DNA of 64,000 nucleotides. It comes from Leptospira andrefontaineae (GTDB taxonomy: Bacteria; Spirochaetota; Leptospiria; Leptospirales; Leptospiraceae). The position numbers and the translations under genes were made by a program. How positions within the stretch are numbered: the stretch's first letter is position 1; each line of letters begins with the position of its first letter. Below are positions 17,627 through 25,019 of this stretch, piece after piece. The DNA is taken from NCBI RefSeq assembly GCF_004770105.1, contig NZ_RQEY01000016.1, forward strand, positions 62,001 to 126,000, written 5' to 3'. The notes below the pieces were generated by a model. The model ran no database searches. It saw nothing but the letters and a program-made list of their open reading frames with translations, and was not told where the DNA came from.

Positions 17627-19243
17627 ATGTTTTTGAATCCGTATTTAACGTCCTCCGATCTGGAGTTTTACGAAACCGTAAAGGACTTTGCCAAAGAAAG
17701 AGTATTACCTTCTGTAGAAGATCGAGACGAACACGGCGTATGGGGGGACGATATCTGGAAGGAAATGGGTAATATGGGCTTACTCGGTATTCCTGTTCCG
17801 GAAGAATTCGGCGGCCAAGGTGGAACCTGCCTCCAATGTTGTATTGCTCAAGAAGCGTTTAACGCAGGTTCTCTCGACGGAGGATTCGGACTTTCTTGGG
17901 GAGCTCATATGATCATTGGGACACTTCCTATTCTTTTCCAAGGAACAGAAGCCCAAAAGAAAAAATACCTTCCTAAACTTGCATCAGGAGAATGGATAGC
18001 CGGTCTTGCATTAACTGAGCCTGATTCAGGTTCAGATGCAGCTGCAATGAACACATTCGCAACCAAAGTAGATGGCGGTTTCATTCTAAATGGAAGCAAA
18101 CTGTTTATCACCAATGGACCTAACGGACAAGTATTCATCGTAATGGCTAGAACGACCAAATCTAGAGGACCAATGGGAGTTTCCGCATTCATAGTGGAAT
18201 CTCATATGAAAGGTTTTCATGTAAGTAAGGTTCTTAAGAAGTTAGGACACAACACTTCCATGACTGCAGAACTTTCTTTCCAAGATATGTTTGTGCCTGA
18301 TGAAAATCTTTTAGGCCCGCTAAACTCAGGCTTCGTTCGAATCGGAAAAGGAACCTTGGAATGGGAAAGAACAGTTCTTGTTGCTGCGGTTCCAGGTGGA
18401 ATGGAATTCGGATTAGAACTTTGTTTGGATTACGCTTGGAAGCGTCACCAATTCGGAAAACCGATCTTATCCTTCTTCGGAGTACAGGAGAAGATTGCAC
18501 GTAACTGGGCATATCTATGTGCTTCCAGAAGATTGATCTATTTCGTGGCAAATAAGAAGGACCAAGATCCAACTGCGAGTCTTCCATTCGAAAGCTCCGC
18601 ATTAAAAGTTTTTGTTACGGAAACTGCAGAGGAGCTAGCAAGCGATGCAGTTCAGATCCATGGCGGAATGGGTTATATGAGAGAATGTCATGTAAGCCGC
18701 CAATATAGAGACGTAAGACTTGGCACAATCGGTGGGGGAACCACTGAAGTTCAAAAAAGTATTATATCTTCTACCTACAAAGGTTTTGAAAAGTTGATGG
18801 GAGTTTTAGAACAATCTCAGCCGGAAGAGATCAGAGTTAAGGCTGAGAAAATTTTAGCAAACACTCCTGAAGAAAAAGTTCTTACTGCGGCAAAAGAACT
18901 CTTAAAAGCAGCGGGAGAACATTCTGACAGAAAGAAAAAACAAGCATTAGAATTCGGATTTGCTGATCTTGCAGTATTCGTCACCACAGTTCAATTAGGA
19001 TTCTGGGACACAGCAAATTCAACTTCCGAATATAAATCGGAAGATAGACAAAGAGATCTAAAAATACTTACCTTCTATGCTGGATGTAGATTTTTCAAAA
19101 GTGTACATTTCTTAAAAGAACTGGATGCAGAAAAAACTAAAAACCTGATGAGACTTTTCTCCGAACTTCCTTCTGTGGAAAAAGAAGTGGCTGATTGCGT
19201 AGAGTTCCTGAAAAACGGGGTCTTAGGCGCGCAACTAGCTTAA
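17627..19243 (+). CDS. Acyl-CoA dehydrogenase family protein
   Basis: 538 residues. The core (about 1-390) has the three-domain ACAD pattern: LTEPDSGSDAAAM, the YAWKRHQFGKPI helix, QIHGGMGYMRE, and RDVRLGTIGGGTTEVQK near the FAD/catalytic region. About 150 residues follow the ACAD core as a helical C-terminal extension, making it longer than the usual 380-400. Reaction: alpha,beta-dehydrogenation of an acyl-CoA with FAD, electrons normally passing to ETF. It lies 21 nt after the ligase gene and 27 nt before the hydratase. Confidence 0.92.
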   Translation: MFLNPYLTSSDLEFYETVKDFAKERVLPSVEDRDEHGVWGDDIWKEMGNMGLLGIPVPEEFGGQGGTCLQCCIAQEAFNAGSLDGGFGLSWGAHMIIGTLPILFQGTEAQKKKYLPKLASGEWIAGLALTEPDSGSDAAAMNTFATKVDGGFILNGSKLFITNGPNGQVFIVMARTTKSRGPMGVSAFIVESHMKGFHVSKVLKKLGHNTSMTAELSFQDMFVPDENLLGPLNSGFVRIGKGTLEWERTVLVAAVPGGMEFGLELCLDYAWKRHQFGKPILSFFGVQEKIARNWAYLCASRRLIYFVANKKDQDPTASLPFESSALKVFVTETAEELASDAVQIHGGMGYMRECHVSRQYRDVRLGTIGGGTTEVQKSIISSTYKGFEKLMGVLEQSQPEEIRVKAEKILANTPEEKVLTAAKELLKAAGEHSDRKKKQALEFGFADLAVFVTTVQLGFWDTANSTSEYKSEDRQRDLKILTFYAGCRFFKSVHFLKELDAEKTKNLMRLFSELPSVEKEVADCVEFLKNGVLGAQLA

Positions 19244-19270
19244 TCCACAAAAAAGAATAAGGAAACAGGA

Positions 19271-19702
19271 ATGTACGAAAGAGGCAAGACTTACGACGAA
19301 ATACAAATAGGAGATAAGGGAAGTTTCACAAAAACGATTACTGAAACAGATATCTATCTGTTCGCAGGGATCAGCGGAGATTTTAATCCTCTGCATGTGG
19401 ACGAAGAATATGCAAAGACCACCGCGTTTGGGACAAGGATCGCTCACGGTGGACTTGCAGCTTCTTTACTAGCTCCTGTACTCGGGATGAAACTTCCCGG
19501 GTTAGGCACAGTCGCATTAGAAACATTAACAAAGTTCCGCAAACCTGTGTATCCTGGAGATACGATTACTTGTACAGTCACGGTGAAAGAAAAAATCCCA
19601 AGACTGAAAGCTGTCTCCATGAACATAGAGTGGACCAATCAAAAAAAAGAAACAATCGGCAAGGGAGAATGTAAAGTTCTGCCTCCTTCTGCCCAAGCTT
19701 AG
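19271..19702 (+). CDS. MaoC-like enoyl-CoA hydratase
   Basis: 143 residues, a single hot-dog domain. The (R)-hydratase signature is intact: FAGISGDFNPLHVDEEYA gives the catalytic D37-x4-H42 pair, followed by GTRIAHGGL. It adds water to the double bond produced by the dehydrogenase upstream. The size fits PhaJ/ChsH1-like single-domain hydratases. AGGA precedes the ATG. Spacing to the thiolase-like gene is 18 nt. Confidence 0.9.
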   Translation: MYERGKTYDEIQIGDKGSFTKTITETDIYLFAGISGDFNPLHVDEEYAKTTAFGTRIAHGGLAASLLAPVLGMKLPGLGTVALETLTKFRKPVYPGDTITCTVTVKEKIPRLKAVSMNIEWTNQKKETIGKGECKVLPPSAQA

Positions 19703-19720
19703 GATTTTCAGGAGTTATAA

Positions 19721-21262
19721 ATGAGTTTTCCCGTTCTATTAGGAGTCGCTGACAGTACGACCAAAGATTTTTTGGAAGATGAATACAAATCGTGGAGCGG
19801 GTCTCAAAAAGTTTTTCAACATTATAGAAAATCCATAAACACACTTTTGGATTTTCTTGGAATGAAGAATGAAACACTATCTTCTGAGATCACCGACTTC
19901 GTGAGTATAGAAGCAGCTTCTTTGGGAAAGGGTGGTTATGGACATACGGTTCGTATCGCTAACGAGCTCGGATACACCGGAATGAAAGCCCATGTGATAG
20001 ACTTGGGAGGCGCGAGTGTTACCGGAGCCATCGGACAAGCGAGGACCATCTTAGTAGATAATCCGGATGCAGTTGTACTTGTAGCTGCTGCAGATATTCC
20101 TAAATCGGCATTCCGTCAAGTTTCCGATCTAAAGATGGTAAACGAAACAGTATGTCATCCTGAATTCGAATTAGATAATGGTGCCACCCTAATCGCAATG
20201 TACGGACTCATGATGAAAAGAATGATGTTCGAAGATGGGATCAGCTTAGATGATCTAAAAGAGATCACTCAAAAATTCAGATCCAATGCGATCGGAAACC
20301 CAAGAGCCTTCTATTATGGACAAGAGATCACTGAAAAACAAATGTCTCGTCCTATCTCCGATCCATATCCAACTCCAATGATCGCAATCGTAACAGATCA
20401 TGGATTTGCTACAATCTTAGTTTCCGAAAAAAAAGCAGAGGAATGGAAATCAAAAGGTCTGATCCGAAAAGATCTAAAACCTTTACATCTTGTGGGAGCT
20501 TCTCACGCAGCCCATAGCGAATATTTCATTTTAAAAGGTGGATTTGATTCTCCTTCTGGAAATTCTGCTGAAAGACTTTTTGCCCAATCAGGTTATCAAA
20601 GAGAAGAAGTGGACTACGCTTGGATCTATGATTGTTTTCCTGGACAAGTGATCCAACAGTCCGCTCAATATTTTAAATTGGGTAAAAAGGAAGTCGTGAA
20701 TGCTCTCAAAACTTCTTCATTAAAACTTTCTAATGGAAAGCAAATCCCTATCAATCAGATGGGCGGTATTCTAAATTACCAAGCAGCTATGTCTATTTCT
20801 GCGGCCACAGGGCTAGTAGATATCGCTGTCCAATACGGTCTATATGCACAGTCTGCAGATATAGGAAAAGTTCAGGCATATTCTCCGAGTTTAGCTCTTT
20901 TGGGAGGGAATGGTGGAATAGATAGTATCAATTCTATTGCGTTATTCTCATCGGAACGTCCTTCAAGCGATAGAAAGTCCAGGTCTCCGGTAATTTCTCC
21001 TCTTACTTTAAACAAACCAGGTGCAGATATTGGTGAAGAAGGTGTCGTTTGGTCTTCTACAACAGTTAACATGAATCCAGGATTCTCTTGGAAGCCTCCT
21101 TATTCTTTAGCTCTGATCAAGTTGGCAGAAAATCGTTTCGTTCTTGCAAACATCCACGAGAAGGATGGGACGATGCGCAAGTCTGGGGACGAATTGCAAT
21201 ACGACAGAACTCGGGTAAAGATCGAAAAAGAAGGCCGAAGATGGAAGGCCGTACTTTTATAA
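19721..21262 (+). CDS. Thiolase-like protein fused to C-terminal OB-fold (DUF35-like) domain
   Basis: 513 residues. The first ~410 show thiolase/SCP2-like topology: EAASLGKGGYGHTVRIA, DLGGASVTGAIGQA (96-107), and HLVGASHAAHSEYF. The position where biosynthetic and degradative thiolases carry the Cys nucleophile is Ala/Ser here, and the usual GHP His motif is replaced by GGILNYQAAMSIS. The last ~90 residues (WSSTTVNMNPGFSWKPP ... LQYDRTRVKIEKEGRR) resemble the OB-fold half of DUF35 proteins. Normal Claisen thiolysis is therefore unlikely. A retro-aldol or scaffold role like Ltp2/ChsH2 in mycobacterial side-chain degradation is an inference from this architecture and the operon. Confidence 0.7.
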   Translation: MSFPVLLGVADSTTKDFLEDEYKSWSGSQKVFQHYRKSINTLLDFLGMKNETLSSEITDFVSIEAASLGKGGYGHTVRIANELGYTGMKAHVIDLGGASVTGAIGQARTILVDNPDAVVLVAAADIPKSAFRQVSDLKMVNETVCHPEFELDNGATLIAMYGLMMKRMMFEDGISLDDLKEITQKFRSNAIGNPRAFYYGQEITEKQMSRPISDPYPTPMIAIVTDHGFATILVSEKKAEEWKSKGLIRKDLKPLHLVGASHAAHSEYFILKGGFDSPSGNSAERLFAQSGYQREEVDYAWIYDCFPGQVIQQSAQYFKLGKKEVVNALKTSSLKLSNGKQIPINQMGGILNYQAAMSISAATGLVDIAVQYGLYAQSADIGKVQAYSPSLALLGGNGGIDSINSIALFSSERPSSDRKSRSPVISPLTLNKPGADIGEEGVVWSSTTVNMNPGFSWKPPYSLALIKLAENRFVLANIHEKDGTMRKSGDELQYDRTRVKIEKEGRRWKAVLL

Positions 21263-21593
21263 ACCGATCGTTCGTCTTGCAAAACTAAATAGATTTTTTC
21301 TAATATTCTTCGCAGAAATCTAAAAAAAAATTGATTAGAATTGTTTTAAGAAGAAATACTTTTGCTTTGTTTTTGGAAAAAAATTTCCGAACTTGAAGTA
21401 CGCTCTAAATCCTTTCCGTCAGATTTTTTCTCGGAAAGGAAAAGCGTTATCGGATTTGAATGATCTGAAAACAAGGCAGTCAAAATTTCAGTCTAATACA
21501 TGAGTATGGCTAGCCCCGGATAAAACCGGATATCTGAAAAGAAAATGCGAGAACCCTTTCCGTGATTTGATCTTTGTAAAGGGGACGATATTC
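21263..21593. other. 331-bp non-coding gap after acyl-CoA operon
   Basis: No credible gene on either strand. It holds an inverted repeat CCTTTCCG (21411-21418) / CGGAAAGG (21432-21439) whose loop contains TTTTTT, and a small dyad GGAAA-AAAA-TTTCC (21375-21388). These may terminate the acyl-CoA operon. AT-rich tracts toward 21350 could hold a promoter, but no clear -35/-10 pair stands out. Confidence 0.4.
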
Positions 21594-21914
21594 TTGTTTA
21601 TCACTGCGGAGAACATTCGAACTGGAGAAGTCAGGACCTTTCTTGGAAAAGAAAGGATTTTAGTGCCTGATTCCAAACATACTGAGTTAGCACCTTCCCT
21701 TTCAGCACATTGGGAAACGGTAGAAGAATGTTTAGACTTACGTAAATATTCCAAATTTTTCTATGTCTCCGAAACGGAAGGCAGATGGCAAAGGGGAGAA
21801 GAAGTTTTAATCTCCACCGAAAGACCTATTTCAGACAGACCAGGAAGTAAAAGCCTCTCAATGGATCACGTAGATAGCTACAGAGTACTAGGAATTTTTT
21901 TAGAAAAGGAATAA
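21594..21914 (+). CDS. Small hypothetical protein
   Basis: About 106 residues from TTG 21594, chosen because AAAGGGG lies 9 nt upstream; an earlier in-frame TTG at 21567 lacks a ribosome site. The protein is soluble and strand-rich (FITAENIRTGEVRTFLGKE ... EDVLISTERPISDR-like pattern) with no signal peptide or known motif. It is followed by a Lys-rich small protein. The codon pattern looks coding and the reverse strand offers nothing better. Function unknown. Confidence 0.55.
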   Translation: MFITAENIRTGEVRTFLGKERILVPDSKHTELAPSLSAHWETVEECLDLRKYSKFFYVSETEGRWQRGEEVLISTERPISDRPGSKSLSMDHVDSYRVLGIFLEKE

Positions 21915-21975
21915 AATCCGAGTAGAATACGAATTGGGAGAAGATAAGGTACGGACCCGACGCGATTCACTAACA

Positions 21976-22221
21976 ATGGTCCAAAAAAAGAAAAAGAAAC
22001 CATCACCTAAAAAGAAGGTAGTTAAACGGGCAAAATCCTCTTCTACCGGGACAAAAAGCGTACGTATCCCAAGAGATAACGACGTTAAGATGAGCGAAAT
22101 GGTGGATTTGGCCGCCGAGATATTCGTTCAGACATTAGAGATCTCAGCTAAAATTCCGGACAAGCTCAGATCCAGACTGATCAAAAAACTCAAGGATGCT
22201 GCAAAAGAAGCGTTATCCTGA
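21976..22221 (+). CDS. Small basic protein with Lys-rich N-terminus
   Basis: 81 residues from ATG 21976 (in-frame TTG 21934 is an alternative). The first ~30 residues are dominated by Lys, Pro and Ser (MVQKKKKKPSPKKK), the remainder forms an amphipathic helix region ending in RLIKKLKDAAKEALS. Such Lys-rich tails often bind nucleic acid, but nothing else supports that. There is no clear ribosome site before the ATG. Unknown function. Confidence 0.5.
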   Translation: MVQKKKKKPSPKKKVVKRAKSSSTGTKSVRIPRDNDVKMSEMVDLAAEIFVQTLEISAKIPDKLRSRLIKKLKDAAKEALS

Positions 22222-22231
22222 ACAGATTCTA

Positions 22232-22245
22232 CCCTGCCTCCAGGG
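22232..22245 (+). terminator. Short GC hairpin followed by T-rich tract
   Basis: CCCTG (22232-22236) pairs with CAGGG (22241-22245) over a CCTC loop, and ATTTTCAATTTTTC follows. It lies just after the stop of the Lys-rich small protein. The stem is short (flanking TA/TA may extend it), so this is a modest terminator candidate. Confidence 0.45.
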
Positions 22246-22313
22246 ATAGATTTTCAATTTTTCAGAAATTTTTTTCCAAAAACCTCGCTCAAACGAGGTG
22301 GGATTCCGTATTT

Positions 22314-22448
22314 ATGTCCGTCGAAATTATTATGGAAACGATGTTTTTAGCAACAGCCCTTTTCTTGATTCTTTTCGAACAATATAAGGAAAGAAAGACC
22401 CGAGAGAAGGTATTTGTAGAACCTTTACGTAACTTCCTTCACCGTTAA
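22314..22448 (+). CDS. Candidate 44-residue single-pass membrane protein
   Basis: An ATG frame of 45 codons reads MSVEIIMETMFLATALFLIL followed by FEQYKERKTREK and ending NFLHR. That is one hydrophobic helix with a positively charged cytoplasmic-like tail, a plausible small membrane protein. GAGGTGGG lies about 11 nt upstream, rather far, and is partly paired in a CCTCG/CGAGG stem (22283-22298). The surrounding 350 bp otherwise hold no gene. Evidence is composition and topology only. Confidence 0.4.
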   Translation: MSVEIIMETMFLATALFLILFEQYKERKTREKVFVEPLRNFLHR

Positions 22449-22573
22449 CCTACGGTCCAAGCGCCGGGCGAAAGGATGCCCCGGCCTTCGTTTTTCTCGC
22501 CTCGTTAATGTTGGAACCGACTTGAATCCTTCCGGATACCAGGGATAATGGCCTTGGGCGGATTTCAACTTCT

Positions 22574-22828
22574 ATGAAGAACAAATTACTCACACCTATC
22601 AAAGCGATAGATACCTTCGTTAAATGCAAAAAAGAAGGGGAGCGTATTCCCATTCTGGTTTGGGACAGTTTAAGGACCTACCAAAGATGGAATCAGGTGG
22701 AGTTAACAGGACTTCTAAACGCTAGCGCCTATTTTCCTGATATTCTTTTTGAAAAAGATATGGAGAAGAAGATCCAGCAACGTCTGGACGAATTTAATTC
22801 CAGGATCGTGGACATTCCTATTAAATGA
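22574..22828 (+). CDS. Small hypothetical protein, translationally coupled to SUFU-like gene
   Basis: 84 residues, soluble, mixed charge (MKNKLLTPIKAIDTFVKCKK ... LDEFNSRIVDIPIK). No motif recognised. Its stop overlaps the ATG of the next gene by 4 bases (ATGA), a strong sign that the two are made together. That makes it a candidate partner, for instance an immunity- or chaperone-like protein for the suppressor-of-fused-type product, although nothing in the sequence proves this. Confidence 0.65.
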   Translation: MKNKLLTPIKAIDTFVKCKKEGERIPILVWDSLRTYQRWNQVELTGLLNASAYFPDILFEKDMEKKIQQRLDEFNSRIVDIPIK

Positions 22829-23943
22829 ATCAAACTGCTGAACCTAATATTTTATACCAAGAAGCAAATCCTTACGGATCCTTAACCGCGTATTTAGAAG
22901 ACGACGGAAGAACCGTTTATCTTTATCTACAAGCGGAAGAAAGCCCCGACTTTGCGATCAAATCCGTTTGGGTATGTAATCGAATCGATGCGCCTAAAAC
23001 AAGAACAGATCAAGATCTAAGATCAGGCCTTGCACCATTCTTAACAGAAGAAGAAGTTGCTGATCCAAAAGGCCAACCTGAGTTCGATCCCAAAGAGATC
23101 CATTTCATTTGGTCAGAAGAAGGAAACGGAGTCTCTTTATTCTATAAAGAAGAACTGATCGCATATCTTCCTCCTTGGTCAGGTATCAAAGGATTTCATG
23201 GATATTCTAAATTTGCGAAAATGGATACAATCACTGCATATCCATTAGGTAACACGGAATTCGGAGTGATTCCTGATCGTATCAACCAAGACAGAAATTT
23301 TTGGGAATATAGATCTACTAAAGGGGTTTGGAAGAATATACAAGAATCCAGACTTGCTTATCTAGAATATGTGTTTGGTAAACATGATAAGTATTGGTCT
23401 GCTGATGGTGGAAAATATCCACAACTAGGTATCGTAAGATTCGCTCCTAAGAATATGCCTGGCGTTTATGTATATTCTACTGTAGGAATGAGCGCACAAA
23501 ATCTTCCTTCTGTTGAATTATACAGAAAAGATTACGAAAATTATGCGAGAATAGAGTTAGTCTGTGCAGTAAAAGTTTCAGACGAGGATAGATCCGAAAG
23601 TTGGGTCCCACACCAAATCGGGGAGATCATTCGTTATCCTTGGGTCATCGGTAAATGGTTTGGACATGGACATTCTATCGCGATGAACAGAAGAGATCCG
23701 GAAGCTTTGTACTTAAGTTTTAGCTCTTTTGTTATCAGAGAGATCGGAAAAGAAGAAGGATTCCCTGAATTAACAGATCTAAAGTCTGAAAGAGGAAATC
23801 CGATCAAATTTCTGGCTATGATCCCTGTTTCAGAGGAAGAAAGGGTCTTTATTGAAGAAAAAGGCGCTGAAGAGTTCTTTTCTCTATTAGATTCCACTCA
23901 ATCTAAGTGGATCCATAATCCAGAGAGACAATCTACAATCTGA
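22825..23943 (+). CDS. Protein with suppressor-of-fused-like C-terminal domain
   Basis: 372 residues, no signal peptide. The C-terminal half has the bacterial SUFU-domain layout: a strand with VYVYSTVGMSAQ, ARIELVCAVKVSDED, a helical part, and GHGHSIAMN followed by hydrophobic strands (LYLSFSSF) and LAMIPVSEEER near the end. The N-terminal ~170 residues look like a separate strand-rich domain. Bacterial SUFU-domain proteins have no established biochemical role; many belong to immunity or toxin-neutralising sets. The assignment is from pattern memory and deserves a profile search. Confidence 0.55.
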   Translation: MNQTAEPNILYQEANPYGSLTAYLEDDGRTVYLYLQAEESPDFAIKSVWVCNRIDAPKTRTDQDLRSGLAPFLTEEEVADPKGQPEFDPKEIHFIWSEEGNGVSLFYKEELIAYLPPWSGIKGFHGYSKFAKMDTITAYPLGNTEFGVIPDRINQDRNFWEYRSTKGVWKNIQESRLAYLEYVFGKHDKYWSADGGKYPQLGIVRFAPKNMPGVYVYSTVGMSAQNLPSVELYRKDYENYARIELVCAVKVSDEDRSESWVPHQIGEIIRYPWVIGKWFGHGHSIAMNRRDPEALYLSFSSFVIREIGKEEGFPELTDLKSERGNPIKFLAMIPVSEEERVFIEEKGAEEFFSLLDSTQSKWIHNPERQSTI

Positions 23944-23950
23944 TCGCGGA

Positions 23951-24601
23951 ATGAAGACTTTTATCTCTAAGCGATGTCTAATTCTTCTAAACTTATTCTT
24001 AGCATTTAGTTTTTTAAATCTAAGTTTAAATGCTCAAGATAAAACTTCTACAGCTTCAATAGAAAAAATTTGGGAGAATATTTACTCTCAAGACTTCGTC
24101 TCTGCTAAAAAACTAGTACAAAAAGAACTTCAATCTTCTAATTCAGAGTCATTGCAGCTTCTTTCCTTGATGGAAATCTGTTTGAATGGCCTCGAAAGAT
24201 ATAAACAAGCGGATGAAAGTCGTAAAAAGATCCTAAACGTTTGGGAAAAGAACCATAAAAAGGCTTATCTAGAAGAGAATTATCCCTTAAATCTTGCTAC
24301 TTGGACTAGAATGGCAGTAGTTACACCGAATATTTTAGTATTAGGAGCGGAATATTACCTTCCTTATCCTGTAAATGCTAAGAAAGAAGGCTTCTATTAT
24401 CATAAATTCACTGCATATAACCGCTATAGTAAGCATGCTATTAAGTTTTTTAAGTTAGAGAACTCTCCTAAAACCGAAAAAGAGTATAGATTATTCGAAA
24501 TTTCGGAAGAAGGAGAAGCAAAACTAGTTAAAAGTTACGGAAATACACTGCCGGATTTCAGAGATGAGATGAAAGATGTGATTAAATATCTAAATCTTTA
24601 A
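23951..24601 (+). CDS. Exported hypothetical protein
   Basis: 216 residues with a signal peptide (MKTFISKRCLILLNLFLAFS ... cleavage near LNAQ). The mature region begins with helices reminiscent of a TPR-like pair (VQKELQSSNSESLQLLSLM, then ADESRKKILNVWEKN), followed by a strand-rich C-terminus (EEYRLFEISEEGEAKLVKS-like). It begins 8 nt after the SUFU-like gene and is probably co-transcribed. Unknown function. Confidence 0.7.
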   Translation: MKTFISKRCLILLNLFLAFSFLNLSLNAQDKTSTASIEKIWENIYSQDFVSAKKLVQKELQSSNSESLQLLSLMEICLNGLERYKQADESRKKILNVWEKNHKKAYLEENYPLNLATWTRMAVVTPNILVLGAEYYLPYPVNAKKEGFYYHKFTAYNRYSKHAIKFFKLENSPKTEKEYRLFEISEEGEAKLVKSYGNTLPDFRDEMKDVIKYLNL

Positions 24602-24685
24602 GTGATCTTACCTAAAGTGTTGTATTTTTACAACAGTATCCGTTAGAAAATCGGAAAATACTAATAAAGAAGGGCTATAAAAGAA

Positions 24686-24712
24686 AAAACCCGCCTCAAA
24701 GAAGCGGGTTTT
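24686..24712. terminator. Bidirectional intrinsic terminator
   Basis: AAAACCCGC (24686-24694) and GCGGGTTTT (24704-24712) form a 9-bp stem with a 9-nt loop. Runs of A on one side and T on the other allow termination from both strands: the exported-protein operon from the left and the 30-residue Lys/Ala protein from the right. A second hairpin, CTTCCGTA/TACGGAAG (24724-24744), sits between it and the small gene. Confidence 0.85.
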
Positions 24713-24762
24713 AAGCTTCATTTCTTCCGTATCAAGTACGGAAGAGATGTTGTTGAAGTTAG

Positions 24763-24855
24763 TTATTTCTTTTTCGCAACTTTCTTCTTAGCAGCTTTTT
24801 TCTTAGCTACTTTTTTCTTAGCTGCTTTCTTGACTGCTTTCTTTTTTGCAACCAT
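24763..24855 (-). CDS. 30-residue Lys/Ala/Val protein, histone H1-like tail composition
   Basis: The frame encodes only Met, Val, Ala and Lys: MVAKKKAVKKAAKKK, then three VAKKK/AAKKK units and a stop. GGAGG stands 6 nt before the ATG, an excellent ribosome site, and a double hairpin/terminator follows, so it looks like a complete small gene. The composition resembles the C-terminal tails of bacterial histone H1-like proteins (HctB, AlgP, PhaF) and predicts non-specific DNA or RNA binding. At 30 residues it has no globular domain. It is the only gene in the 24602-25019 gap. Confidence 0.75.
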   Translation of the reverse strand: MVAKKKAVKKAAKKKVAKKKAAKKKVAKKK

Positions 24856-24888
24856 TGACGTCCTCCATGTATTAGAACTTTATTGCCC

Positions 24889-24903
24889 TTCATATAATAT
24901 GAA
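24889..24903. promoter_or_regulatory. 15-bp palindrome upstream of the Lys/Ala protein gene
   Basis: TTCATAT-A-ATATGAA is a perfect dyad about 35 nt upstream of the ATG on the minus strand. Its centre supplies a TATTAT-like -10 for that strand, so a repressor could bind over the promoter. The AT-rich dyad vaguely resembles Fur/PerR-type boxes, but the match is too loose to name a regulator. Confidence 0.4.
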
Positions 24904-25019
24904 AGATCAAGAAAGGTCTTGGATAGTGACATAATTAAGCAATTTACTTTTCATTGTAAAGTATTTTAATTAATTTTAGGAAAAAAATTTTAAGAAGTTG
25001 ATTTATCACAAAGTGATAC

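Noticed and set aside
19235..19260. Possible frameshift between dehydrogenase and MaoC genes
   Set aside because: The dehydrogenase ends normally with a stop and a 27-nt gap, and the hydratase begins with its own ribosome site.
24600..25019. CRISPR array or satellite repeat suggested by repeated TTTCTTCTTAGC units
   Set aside because: The repeated units are Lys/Ala codons of a single small open frame with a ribosome site, not spacered repeats.
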